DNA of 14,110 nucleotides from Devosiaceae bacterium (GCA_021648375.1 JAKISW010000052.1:1-14110), one strand, 5' to 3'; shown: positions 1-5,179, counted from the first letter of the stretch. Program-made: numbers and translations. Notes: generated by a model not told the origin, from the sequence alone.

Positions 1-16
1 CAGCTCTTATATGCTA

Positions 17-46
17 TTGGATTTAAATGAGTCTGGACCCTAGTAT
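17..46 (+). promoter_or_regulatory. Possible promoter of the VOC-family gene
   Basis: TTGGAT at 17-22 and TAGTAT at 41-46 are separated by 18 bases, each matching the housekeeping sigma consensus at four of six positions. Transcription would begin near base 53 and leave a leader of about 40 bases before the ATG at 96. This rests on pattern alone. The gene could instead be read from a promoter to the left of the window. Confidence 0.3.
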
Positions 47-95
47 TTAGCCAGTAACTGTCTGGCAATATGTGACGATACACTTGGAGGGGGAA

Positions 96-500
96 ATGAT
101 GGGGGCGAACTGTATTGCGACGGCGGCTGTTTTTATTGTTGCTGATTTAAGGCAATCTACAGAATGGTATATTGAGCAATTGGGTTTTGTTGCGGCAAAG
201 CTTGATTGGGACGAAAACCCCACCTTTTCAATTGTCAGGTGTGAAGGGGCGGCAATAATGTTGAAGCAGGGCGGAAAAAAATCTCTCGCCAACCGTCAAC
301 TTGCCAACCGTCATTATACGCCCGGTGATGTGGTTGGTGACGTATATTTTTGGGTGCAGGATCTGAAAAAAACCGAATTATCGCTGAAAGTTGGCAATAC
401 GCCGATATTTGCCGGGCCGATTAAAAGATCCTATGGATGTACAGAAATAATGGTTGTTGACCCGGACGATTATCTGATTTGCTTTGGGCATTGTCCGTGA
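96..500 (+). CDS. VOC (glyoxalase/bleomycin-resistance fold) family protein
   Basis: Predicted 134-residue cytoplasmic protein of the vicinal oxygen chelate superfamily. The N-terminal half has the usual opening strand and helix (AVFIVADLRQSTEWYIEQLGF, about residues 11-31). The C-terminal half has the paired pattern, with Glu117 in TEIMVVDPDDYLICFGH. Glu117 sits where many VOC enzymes hold a metal ligand, but the first half has Ala rather than His at the matching place. A metal-free binding protein of the bleomycin-resistance type is therefore as likely as an enzyme, and no substrate can be named. I chose ATG 96 because GGAGG at 86-90 lies five bases upstream; ATG 99 is also possible. The frame stays open to a GTG at 72, but that lacks a binding site. 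A 15-bp in-frame duplication gives LANRQ/LANRH at residues 64-73. The gene converges on the hydrolase gene and does not belong to the ribosomal operon. Confidence 0.8.
   Translation: MMGANCIATAAVFIVADLRQSTEWYIEQLGFVAAKLDWDENPTFSIVRCEGAAIMLKQGGKKSLANRQLANRHYTPGDVVGDVYFWVQDLKKTELSLKVGNTPIFAGPIKRSYGCTEIMVVDPDDYLICFGHCP
285..314 (+). repeat. 15-bp in-frame tandem duplication in the VOC gene
   Basis: Two adjacent copies, 285-299 and 300-314, share 13 of 15 bases (core GCCAACCGTCA) and encode LANRQ then LANRH. The frame is kept. The repeat falls in the linker between the two VOC half-domains, where an insertion is likely to be tolerated. Confidence 0.85.
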
Positions 501-551
501 GTTCTTGGTCCGTGGATTTTGCTCCGTAATACAAAAAATTAATATTTGCGT

Positions 552-1592
552 TTAACGGTTTTTGAAAACCTCAAGCGCGGGCTTTGGGTTGCCCCTTTCG
601 TCAAACAGGCCGGACAGATCGTGATAGGCGTCGCCACCATCGGTGAGTTTGAAATAATAAGCTCGCTGCACCGGCAGCTGTGAAATGGTTTGCAAATAGG
701 TCGCTAGTCGGCCGGCCTGATAGATTGGGTCCCTAAGTTCAAAGTCGGGATTGGGGCCGCCAAATTCAGTTACATAGACCGGTTTATCTGTCATGGATTT
801 GAAACGGGTGACAAATTGGGGCCAAAGATCAGGGGTGTCATAAAGGTGAATGTCAGCGATATCATAACGGGCATTGCTCAGCAGGTTTTTTACATCCATT
901 AAATCGCTGGCGTAGGATTGGCGCTGGCGGGTGCAGACATCATCTTGAATGAACTGGTTAAGGTCAATCGGGCGTTGCAGGCGATATTCATCCTGATTAA
1001 TTCTTACATTACCCAAGCACATGGCCTCATATATCAGCGGGCGAGTGGTTATTCCCCCCAGAACCACATTCAGATCGGGACGGTATTTTTTCACCAGATC
1101 ATAAAAAAGGTTTTGAAATGAAAGGAATTGTTCTGCTGTGCCGACAAACTGATTATCCCATTCATTGCCAAACTGGATTGAGTCTAACATCGGGCCGATG
1201 CGTTCAAGTAATTCTTTCAAATATGGTTCAAAATCATTCCAATCGTTGAACAGGCATGATTTTGAATTGCGAATCCCACAGGCCCAATCGGGTCCATCTG
1301 ACTGAATGGTCAAAAGAATGTTCATCCCGCCTTCGTTTAAAGCCGTGATGCGGTTTTCCAAAGGGGACCAGTTGAAGTTTCCTTGTACTGGTTCGCGGTT
1401 TTTCCAGTTTTCGGCAATGCGAATATTGCTGATATTGAGCATTTTCAACTGCGTTAAGGTAAAATCTATTTCAACCTGATTTTTAACTGGTGGGAATGAC
1501 ATGCCGATTATTGGTTGACTGATAGCGGGCAGGGAAAATGTAAAAAATATAAAGATGGTGACTAAAAGAAATTTTGGCACACGAAATGTCAT
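552..1592 (-). CDS. Secreted glycoside hydrolase, clan GH-A type (TIM barrel)
   Basis: Predicted 346-residue exported hydrolase. Residues 1-25 form a signal peptide: a basic start (MTFRVPK), a hydrophobic core and a likely cleavage after AIS. The mature part reads as a beta/alpha barrel. Asn143-Glu144 in QFGNEWDN matches the Asn-Glu acid/base motif of clan GH-A, and Glu276 in VYVTEFGGPN matches the nucleophile strand near the end of the barrel. His249-Leu-Tyr251 fits the usual active-site strand between them. Cys105 and Cys113 could form a disulfide after export. The polysaccharide target and the exact GH family cannot be read from the sequence; GH5, GH39 and GH53-like families share these motifs. 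The start has only a weak binding site (GGAAA six bases upstream). The gene lies alone, divergent from tRNA-Trp and convergent with the VOC gene, so it is probably its own transcription unit. It has no evident link to the translation genes. Confidence 0.78.
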   Translation of the reverse strand: MTFRVPKFLLVTIFIFFTFSLPAISQPIIGMSFPPVKNQVEIDFTLTQLKMLNISNIRIAENWKNREPVQGNFNWSPLENRITALNEGGMNILLTIQSDGPDWACGIRNSKSCLFNDWNDFEPYLKELLERIGPMLDSIQFGNEWDNQFVGTAEQFLSFQNLFYDLVKKYRPDLNVVLGGITTRPLIYEAMCLGNVRINQDEYRLQRPIDLNQFIQDDVCTRQRQSYASDLMDVKNLLSNARYDIADIHLYDTPDLWPQFVTRFKSMTDKPVYVTEFGGPNPDFELRDPIYQAGRLATYLQTISQLPVQRAYYFKLTDGGDAYHDLSGLFDERGNPKPALEVFKNR

Positions 1593-1694
1593 GAATTTTC
1601 CATATAAAATTAAAATTTAATGCTGCGTATAGTTTGCATAATTGCGGTGATTTTTTGTGAGTTGTCCTTTTATAGCTGTCTTAGCGTAAAAGGC

Positions 1695-1723
1695 TTGCGC
1701 AAAATCATGTTTGCAATTAAGTC
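1695..1723 (+). promoter_or_regulatory. Possible promoter of tRNA-Trp
   Basis: TTGCGC at 1695-1700 is followed after 17 bases by TAAGTC at 1718-1723 (or TTAAGT after 16). Transcription would start near 1730, about eight bases before the mature tRNA. The -10 match is poor, so this is a candidate only. It lies in the 145-base divergent gap shared with the hydrolase gene. Confidence 0.33.
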
Positions 1724-1737
1724 AGTTGCGACCATGA

Positions 1738-1813
1738 AGGGGTGTAGCTCAGTTGGTAGAGCATCGGTCTCCAAAACCGAGGGTCGTGAGTTCGAGTCTC
1801 TCCGCCCCTGCCA
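1738..1813 (+). tRNA. trnW: tRNA-Trp (anticodon CCA)
   Basis: A complete 76-base cloverleaf. The acceptor stem AGGGGTG (1738-1744) pairs with CGCCCCT (1803-1809), followed by discriminator G1810 and an encoded CCA (1811-1813). The D stem is GCTC/GAGC. The anticodon stem TCGGT/ACCGA encloses the loop CTCCAAA with anticodon CCA at 1771-1773, which reads UGG. The T loop is TTCGAGT. The T stem GTGAG/CTCTC contains one T-T mismatch where E. coli tRNA-Trp has a G-U pair. A tRNA-Trp gene just ahead of secE is a common arrangement in Alphaproteobacteria. Confidence 0.97.
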
Positions 1814-1905
1814 TGGTTCTCTGACCGTTGTGTCTGGATTTTTAAGGTTTTGCCGGCTGATTTGTTCATGTGATTTTTATTGGCGGGATAATTAAATCCA
1901 TTAAC

Positions 1906-1929
1906 AGGCAAAAGATGCGTTTTTTGCCT
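1906..1929 (+). terminator. Hairpin downstream of tRNA-Trp, possible weak terminator or processing site
   Basis: AGGCAAAA (1906-1913) pairs with TTTTGCCT (1922-1929) across an eight-base loop. It lies about 90 bases after the tRNA. It lacks a clear T-run on its 3' side, so it may be a pause or processing structure instead, and transcription may continue into secE. Confidence 0.35.
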
Positions 1930-1957
1930 TGCCTTTGACGAAACAAGTAACTAGATA
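1929..1957 (+). promoter_or_regulatory. Possible promoter of the secE-nusG unit
   Basis: TTGCCT at 1929-1934 and TAGATA at 1952-1957 lie 17 bases apart. A better -35 match, TTGACG at 1935-1940, sits in the same stretch but has no good -10 at the right distance. Either way, the AT-rich 276-base gap between tRNA-Trp and secE is the obvious place for an operon promoter. Confidence 0.3.
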
Positions 1958-1969
1958 AGTCCGAGGAAG

Positions 1970-1990
1970 CCACACATTCGTTTTGTGTGG
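1970..1990 (+). promoter_or_regulatory. Leader hairpin upstream of secE
   Basis: CCACACA (1970-1976) pairs with TGTGTGG (1984-1990) around the loop TTCGTTT. It is followed by two direct copies of TTCGGAATTTT at 2007-2017 and 2025-2035 (period 18). The structure would lie in the secE 5' untranslated region. I know of no family that matches it. Confidence 0.35.
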
Positions 1991-2089
1991 TGTTTGCCTA
2001 TGGAAATTCGGAATTTTATTTTACTTCGGAATTTTGTCGGCAGATTTAGCTGCTTTTTTAAGAACTATTATCAAGAGGTTGTCGGCAAT

Positions 2090-2284
2090 ATGGCCAAAAC
2101 AAATCCAATACAGTTTTTTCAACAGGTTCGGATCGAAATTTCCAAGGTGGTCTGGCCGACAAGAAATGAAACGCTGATTTCGACGATAATGGTTTTGATA
2201 ATGGTTTTTCTGGCCAGTATGTTTTTTCTATTGGCTGATCAGGTGATCGCTTGGTTTGTGCAACTATTGCTGTCTATTCGCTAG
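2090..2284 (+). CDS. secE: Preprotein translocase subunit SecE
   Basis: A 64-residue SecE, the small membrane subunit that clamps and stabilises SecY in the SecYEG export channel. The short amphipathic N-terminal segment (FFQQVRIEISKVVWPTRNET, residues 9-28) carries the conserved VVWPTR-ET signature that packs against SecY at the inner-membrane surface. One membrane helix follows (about residues 30-50), then a short tail. This is the one-helix form usual outside the enteric bacteria, whose SecE has three helices. I chose ATG 2090, which has AAGAGG at 2073-2078. The frame is open upstream to a GTG at 1985 and an ATG at 2000, but those would add a stretch unlike any SecE. nusG follows after 88 bases, the usual pairing. 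Confidence 0.95.
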   Translation: MAKTNPIQFFQQVRIEISKVVWPTRNETLISTIMVLIMVFLASMFFLLADQVIAWFVQLLLSIR

Positions 2285-2301
2285 CAATTCAGGAAATTTT
2301 C

Positions 2302-2342
2302 ATCATCCGGCCGGGTTTTATAAAAGCTGTTGGCCGGACGAT
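2302..2342 (+). promoter_or_regulatory. secE-nusG intergenic hairpin
   Basis: TCCGGCC (2306-2312) pairs with GGCCGGA (2332-2338), with three further pairs beyond one mismatch (2302-2304 with 2340-2342). The 19-base loop contains the self-complementary TTTTATAAAA. No T-run follows, so it is not a standard terminator. It could be a processing or stability element between secE and nusG. Confidence 0.45.
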
Positions 2343-2372
2343 AATGAAGTTTAAGAGGCGAGATTATCCATA

Positions 2373-2903
2373 ATGGCCATGCGCTGGTACATAGTTCAGT
2401 CCTATTCAAATTTTGAGCGTAAAGTGGCCGATGCCATTCGCGAAAAAGTTATTTCAAAGAAGCTGGATAATTATTTTGAAGACGTACTCGTTCCCACCGA
2501 AAAGGTGGTGGAGGTGCGTCGAGGTCGCAAGGTTGATGCCGAGCGCAAATTTTTTCCGGGCTATGTTCTGGTAAAAATGGAACTTACCGATGAGACTTTT
2601 CATCTGGTGAAGAATACTCCCAAGGTTACAGGTTTTCTGGGATCGGAAAACAAGCCTATTCCTATTTCCGAAGCTGAAGCGCAGGCAATCCTGCAGCAGG
2701 TTCAAGAGGGAGTGGATCGTCCCAAGCCCTCTATCAGCTTTGATGTGGGTGAAAAGGTTCGGGTATCCGACGGGCCGTTTGCTTCATTCAACGGGGTTGT
2801 TGAAGAGGTGGATGAGGAGCGGGCGCGTCTGAAAGTGGAAGTGTCGATTTTTGGCCGGGCTACTCCGGTCGAGTTGGAATATGGGCAGGTGGAAAAAACC
2901 TGA
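2373..2903 (+). CDS. nusG: Transcription termination/antitermination factor NusG
   Basis: A 176-residue NusG, close to the usual 175-185. The NGN domain (about residues 4-115) binds the clamp of RNA polymerase across the DNA channel; RWYIVQSYSNFERKV and ERKFFPGYVLVKM are family landmarks. The KOW domain (about 122-176) begins at FDVGEKVRVSDGPFASFNG and ends in IFGRATPVELEYGQVEK. In E. coli this domain contacts Rho or ribosomal protein S10, coupling transcription to termination or translation. Phe160 matches the E. coli residue used in those contacts. ATG 2373 is taken as the start. AGAGG lies rather far upstream (2354-2358), so ATG 2379 two codons later is also possible. There is no sign of the insertions or missing KOW domain seen in specialised paralogues such as RfaH. 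Confidence 0.97.
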   Translation: MAMRWYIVQSYSNFERKVADAIREKVISKKLDNYFEDVLVPTEKVVEVRRGRKVDAERKFFPGYVLVKMELTDETFHLVKNTPKVTGFLGSENKPIPISEAEAQAILQQVQEGVDRPKPSISFDVGEKVRVSDGPFASFNGVVEEVDEERARLKVEVSIFGRATPVELEYGQVEKT

Positions 2904-2906
2904 CCA

Positions 2907-2935
2907 TTTTGTGGGGCAGTGCGCTTGAATATAAT
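2907..2935 (+). promoter_or_regulatory. Possible promoter of rplK-rplA
   Basis: TATAAT at 2930-2935 is a perfect -10 hexamer placed in the nusG-rplK gap, with only a weak -35 (TTTTGT, 2907-2912) 17 bases upstream. Transcription would begin near 2942 and include the leader hairpin at 2960-3011. A promoter at this place is known for rplK in E. coli. A weak stem CGCTT/AAGCG (2922-2926 with 2941-2945) followed by TTTGTTTTT overlaps it, so a partial nusG terminator is an alternative reading. Confidence 0.42.
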
Positions 2936-2959
2936 GTTTTAAGCGTTTGTTTTTGAAAT

Positions 2960-3011
2960 CCGTGGAAGAGACCGACGGCCGCCAAGCCGTTAAGCAGGTT
3001 TTGCACCACGG
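2960..3011 (+). promoter_or_regulatory. rplK leader structure, probable L1 autoregulatory site
   Basis: CCGTGG (2960-2965) pairs with CCACGG (3006-3011). Inside lies a second hairpin, ACGGC (2975-2979) with GCCGT (2986-2990), joined by asymmetric unpaired strands beginning AAGAG. The layout, two short helices around a lopsided internal loop with GTGGAAG on one strand and ACCAC on the other, resembles the L1-binding site of 23S rRNA. In E. coli, L1 represses its own operon at such a site ahead of rplK. That it does so here is inferred. Confidence 0.45.
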
Positions 3012-3049
3012 CGTTACAACACGGTCAATTGGCCGGGAACGGAAGAAAA

Positions 3050-3478
3050 ATGGCGAAAAAAATTACAGGTTACCTGAAACTACAGGTGCCGGCAGGGGCG
3101 GCAACACCTTCTCCCCCAATTGGTCCGGCGCTGGGTCAGCGCGGATTGAATATTATGGAGTTCTGTAAGGCGTTTAATGCGGCTTCGCAGGAAATTGACA
3201 AGGGCGCACCAGTGCCCTGCATTATTACTATCTATGCGGATAAAAGTTTTTCGTTTGAAATGAAAATGCCGCCGGTCAGTTACATGATCAAGCAGGCGGT
3301 TAAGGTGAAGTCCGGTTCTCAAAAACCAGGGCATGATGTTGTTGCAACCTTGAGTATGGATCAGGTTCGCAAAATCGCCGAGGCGAAAATGAAAGATCTG
3401 AATGCCCATGATGTTGAGGCTGCCATGATGCAGATTGCAGGTTCCGCCCGTTCGATGGGCATAGAGGTTGGGGGCTGA
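3050..3478 (+). CDS. rplK: 50S ribosomal protein L11
   Basis: A 142-residue L11, the same length as in E. coli. It binds the GTPase-associated region of 23S rRNA at the base of the L7/L12 stalk and takes part in factor binding and stringent-response sensing. The N-terminal domain has SPPIGPALGQRGLNIMEFCKAFN (residues 21-43), including Pro22 and Pro26, the positions linked to thiostrepton resistance when changed; both are intact. The C-terminal RNA-binding domain runs from about residue 70 to the end and closes with ARSMGIEV. ATG 3050 has GGAAG at 3041-3045. The frame is open to a TTG at 3029, but that start would add seven residues not found in the family. rplA begins four bases after the stop, so the two are very likely translated together. 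Confidence 0.97.
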   Translation: MAKKITGYLKLQVPAGAATPSPPIGPALGQRGLNIMEFCKAFNAASQEIDKGAPVPCIITIYADKSFSFEMKMPPVSYMIKQAVKVKSGSQKPGHDVVATLSMDQVRKIAEAKMKDLNAHDVEAAMMQIAGSARSMGIEVGG

Positions 3479-3482
3479 TCTG

Positions 3483-4190
3483 ATGGCAAAAACTGGAAAA
3501 AGAACAAAAGCTGCTTTGGCAAAAATTGACCGTAAAAAACTTTATGAGCTTGGTGAAGCGGTAAAGCTGGTTAAAGAAAATGCCGGTGCGAAATTTGATG
3601 AAACTATCGAAGTTGCTATGAATCTTGGTGTTGATCCGCGTCATGCTGATCAGATGGTTCGTGGTGTTATTTCGCTGCCAAATGGTACTGGACGTACGGT
3701 TCGGGTGGCAGTGTTTGCCCGTGATGCCAAAGCTGATGAAGCTCGCGCAGCCGGTGCTGATATTGTTGGTGCCGAAGATCTTATGGAGCAGGTACAAAAG
3801 GGCAAAATTGATTTTGACCGTTGTATTGCAACCCCTGATATGATGCCGATTGTTGGTCGTCTGGGTAAGGTTCTTGGTCCGCGCAATCTGATGCCAAACC
3901 CTAAAGTGGGTACGGTGACACCAAATGTTGCAGAAGCTGTGAAAAACGCCAAGGGCGGCGCTGTGGAATTTCGGGTTGAGAAAAACGGAATTGTGCACGC
4001 AGGTGTTGGTAAGGCTTCGTTCAAGGAAGATGCACTGGAAGCAAATATCCGCGCGTTTACTCAAGCGGTTGCCAAGGCAAAGCCTTCTGGTTCCAAGGGC
4101 ACATATATAAAGAGGGTAGCAATATCTTCGACTATGGGTCCTGGGGTACATGTTGATCCAGGAAGGTTGTTAGAGCGTTGTTTGAAGTAG
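3483..4190 (+). CDS. rplA: 50S ribosomal protein L1
   Basis: A 235-residue L1, the mobile-stalk protein that helps release deacylated tRNA from the E site. It also acts as translational repressor of its own operon in many bacteria. The L1 signature is clear in IVGRLGKVLGPRNLMPNPKVGTVT (about residues 123-146), and the closing strand ISSTMGPGVHVDP (214-226) is typical. The start ATG 3483 has a G-rich binding site (AGAGGTTGGGGG) inside the end of rplK. The C-terminal tail after VDP is GRLLERCLK. The last five codons, including the stop, are repeated exactly in tandem just downstream, so the gene has two in-frame TAG codons 15 bases apart. Readthrough would add only a second RCLK. Confidence 0.97.
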   Translation: MAKTGKRTKAALAKIDRKKLYELGEAVKLVKENAGAKFDETIEVAMNLGVDPRHADQMVRGVISLPNGTGRTVRVAVFARDAKADEARAAGADIVGAEDLMEQVQKGKIDFDRCIATPDMMPIVGRLGKVLGPRNLMPNPKVGTVTPNVAEAVKNAKGGAVEFRVEKNGIVHAGVGKASFKEDALEANIRAFTQAVAKAKPSGSKGTYIKRVAISSTMGPGVHVDPGRLLERCLK

Positions 4191-4205
4191 CGTTGTTTGA
4201 AGTAG
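4176..4205 (+). repeat. Perfect 15-bp tandem duplication across the rplA stop
   Basis: CGTTGTTTGAAGTAG occurs at 4176-4190 and again at 4191-4205 with no change. Each copy reads Arg-Cys-Leu-Lys-stop in the rplA frame. The perfect identity suggests a recent slippage event or selection for a doubled stop. Confidence 0.95.
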
Positions 4206-4228
4206 TGCTGCCTAAAAACAGCGCTTTG
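4204..4228 (+). terminator. Hairpin after rplA, weak terminator candidate
   Basis: AGTGCTG (4204-4210) pairs with CAGCGCT (4219-4225) through seven pairs, one of them G-T, around an eight-base loop, followed by only TTG. A second small stem, GGGCGG/CTGCCC (4244-4249 with 4259-4264), follows without a T-run. Together they may lower readthrough from rplA or mark the 3' end after processing. Confidence 0.35.
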
Positions 4229-4267
4229 TAAAAAACAGAATTCGGGCGGTCCGGTGGGCTGCCCAAA

Positions 4268-4296
4268 TTGCTGAAAAAGGGCGTTTGAATTAAATC
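4268..4296 (+). promoter_or_regulatory. Possible promoter of rplJ-rplL-rpoBC
   Basis: TTGCTG (4268-4273) and TAAATC (4291-4296) lie exactly 17 bases apart, which predicts a start near 4303, just ahead of the L10-type leader. A promoter between rplA and rplJ is known in E. coli. The -10 is imperfect; an alternative pair is TTGAAT (4285-4290) with TAAAGA (4309-4314). Confidence 0.38.
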
Positions 4297-4310
4297 ACCT
4301 TTTATCAGTA

Positions 4311-4400
4311 AAGACCTGTCCGAGACTGTGGGTGCAAATTTTTCCTAAAAGGAAAATAAGCCTAAACCAAATTTTGGGCCTGCACAGATGGGGAGACAAT
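4311..4400 (+). promoter_or_regulatory. L10-type mRNA leader (autoregulatory)
   Basis: This is the structured core of the 413-base untranslated stretch between rplA and rplJ. GTGCA (4332-4336) pairs with TGCAC (4381-4385) and closes a junction holding two hairpins: TTTTCCT/AGGAAAA (4340-4346 with 4350-4356) and CCAA/TTGG (4367-4370 with 4374-4377). Flanking GAGAC and GGGGAGAC strands could form the kink-turn of known L10 leaders, to which the L10-L7/L12 complex binds to repress rplJ and rplL. Location and layout match the known element. I cannot score it against a covariance model here. Confidence 0.58.
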
Positions 4401-4410
4401 TGAAATCTAT

Positions 4411-4428
4411 CCGGTTCATTTAAACCGG
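4411..4428 (+). promoter_or_regulatory. Hairpin in the rplJ leader
   Basis: CCGGTT (4411-4416) pairs with AACCGG (4423-4428) around the six-base loop CATTTA. It separates the L10-type leader core from the hairpins next to the rplJ start. The bases that follow (AGATGTTTTGGTTT) are T-rich but not a proper terminator tail. I see no gene between here and 4520. Confidence 0.45.
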
Positions 4429-4520
4429 AGATGTTTTGGTTTGATCCAGGCCAGTTGTTGTTACGAGATTTCTGTTTGAAGTTTCCTGGGCGATGGCGGT
4501 TTACAGGCGATGAGCCGTTA

Positions 4521-4552
4521 TTTTATGTCCCTGTTTCATCAGGGAAATAAAA
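4521..4552 (+). promoter_or_regulatory. Long hairpin upstream of rplJ
   Basis: TTTTAT (4521-4526) pairs with ATAAAA (4547-4552). CCCTG (4529-4533) pairs with CAGGG (4540-4544) around the loop TTTCAT, with T4528-A4545 pairing between the two stems and one G-A mismatch. The 3' arm contains the AGGG that would serve as ribosome binding site for the short ORF starting at 4552, so the fold would hide that site. Confidence 0.55.
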
Positions 4553-4611
4553 TGACAATTGGTAACGACCCGGCTTTTGTCGGGTCAAATAAGGAGAGAA
4601 GCATTGGATAG
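4552..4611 (+). CDS. Possible 19-codon upstream ORF overlapping the rplJ start
   Basis: ATG 4552 opens a 19-codon reading frame (MTIGNDPAFVGSNKERSIG) that stops at TAG 4609-4611, three bases beyond the rplJ TTG start codon (4604-4606) in a different frame. AGGG at 4541-4544 lies seven bases upstream, a fair binding site. Translation would melt the hairpin at 4567-4586 and run across the rplJ ribosome binding site, ending where rplJ begins, which would suit translational coupling. No protein family is recognised. In a 413-base untranslated region a chance ORF of this size is quite likely, so this is speculative. Confidence 0.22.
   Translation: MTIGNDPAFVGSNKERSIG
4567..4586 (+). promoter_or_regulatory. 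Hairpin just before the rplJ ribosome binding site
   Basis: GACCCGGC (4567-4574) pairs with GTCGGGTC (4579-4586), eight pairs including one G-T, capped by TTTT. The rplJ Shine-Dalgarno AAGGAG begins five bases later at 4591. A stable stem this close would shape ribosome access to rplJ. The short tail CAAATAAG argues against an intrinsic terminator. Confidence 0.6.
4591..4606 (+). promoter_or_regulatory. Ribosome binding site and TTG start of rplJ
   Basis: AAGGAG (4591-4596) is a near-perfect Shine-Dalgarno with seven bases to TTG 4604-4606. No ATG or GTG in the rplJ frame lies nearby, and the conserved L10 N-terminus (DRAQKAEF) begins at the very next codon. This fixes the start as TTG. Confidence 0.85.
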
Positions 4612-5122
4612 AGCGCAAAAAGCTGAATTCATCACTTCGTTCAGGGATTCCGTCAAGGATGCCGGAGCAATCGTGGTGGCTCATTATGCGGGTCTTTCGG
4701 TTAGCGAAATGGAAAATCTGCGTGTGCAGATGAAGCAAGCCGGTGGACACGTAAAAGTTGCGAAAAACCGCCTTGCCAAGCTGGCTCTTGAACAGACCGA
4801 GAATGCAGATATGTCTGACCTTTTAACTGGTCAGGTAGTATTTGCCTATTCTTCGGACCCGGTTGCCGCGCCAAAAGTTGCGGTCAAATTTGCCAAGGAC
4901 AACGAAAATTTCGTCGTCCTGGGTGGAGCCATGGGTGCTGTTGGTCTTGATGCAGATGGCGTCAAGGCACTGGCATCCGTACCTTCGCTGGACGAATTGC
5001 GAGCAACTATTGCGGGCATGCTTGTGCGCCCCGCAACCAAGATTGCTGTCGTTCTGCAGGCACCTGGTTCTCAGGTGGCACGGGTTGTTGGAGCTTATGC
5101 TGATAAGGATGCTGCGGCTTAA
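4604..5122 (+). CDS. rplJ: 50S ribosomal protein L10
   Basis: A 172-residue L10, typical of Alphaproteobacteria (E. coli 165). It anchors the L7/L12 dimers to the GTPase-associated region of 23S rRNA. With L7/L12 it commonly represses its own mRNA. The N-terminal rRNA-binding domain contains IVVAHYAGLSVSEMENLR (23-40) and the basic HVKVAKNRLAKLAL (49-62). The central domain includes the conserved FVVLGGAMG (103-111). The C-terminal region from about 128 forms the helices that dock L7/L12 dimers. Translation starts at TTG 4604. The frame continues upstream to another TTG at 4559, but that would read through the leader hairpin. The mRNA leader ahead of it is long and structured, consistent with autoregulation. 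rplL follows after 57 bases. Confidence 0.96.
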   Translation: MDRAQKAEFITSFRDSVKDAGAIVVAHYAGLSVSEMENLRVQMKQAGGHVKVAKNRLAKLALEQTENADMSDLLTGQVVFAYSSDPVAAPKVAVKFAKDNENFVVLGGAMGAVGLDADGVKALASVPSLDELRATIAGMLVRPATKIAVVLQAPGSQVARVVGAYADKDAAA

Positions 5123-5179
5123 GTCGCGGTTATTTCTCAAATAAATCAAACTGAAACGACTAAAACGAAAGAAAATACT

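Noticed and set aside
1620..1895. 91-codon open frame on the + strand across tRNA-Trp
   Set aside because: It reads straight through the tRNA cloverleaf and has no family features; the tRNA explains the sequence. The - strand frame 1717-1911 is rejected for the same reason.
1985..2089. 35-residue N-terminal extension of SecE from GTG 1985 or ATG 2000
   Set aside because: The extension does not resemble SecE, while ATG 2090 gives the normal length and conserved start and has a fair binding site.
3300..4151. 283-codon open frame on the - strand opposite rplK and rplA
   Set aside because: It lies almost wholly opposite well-supported ribosomal protein genes, has no recognisable domain, and its Cys/His/Asn-rich composition is that of an antisense shadow.
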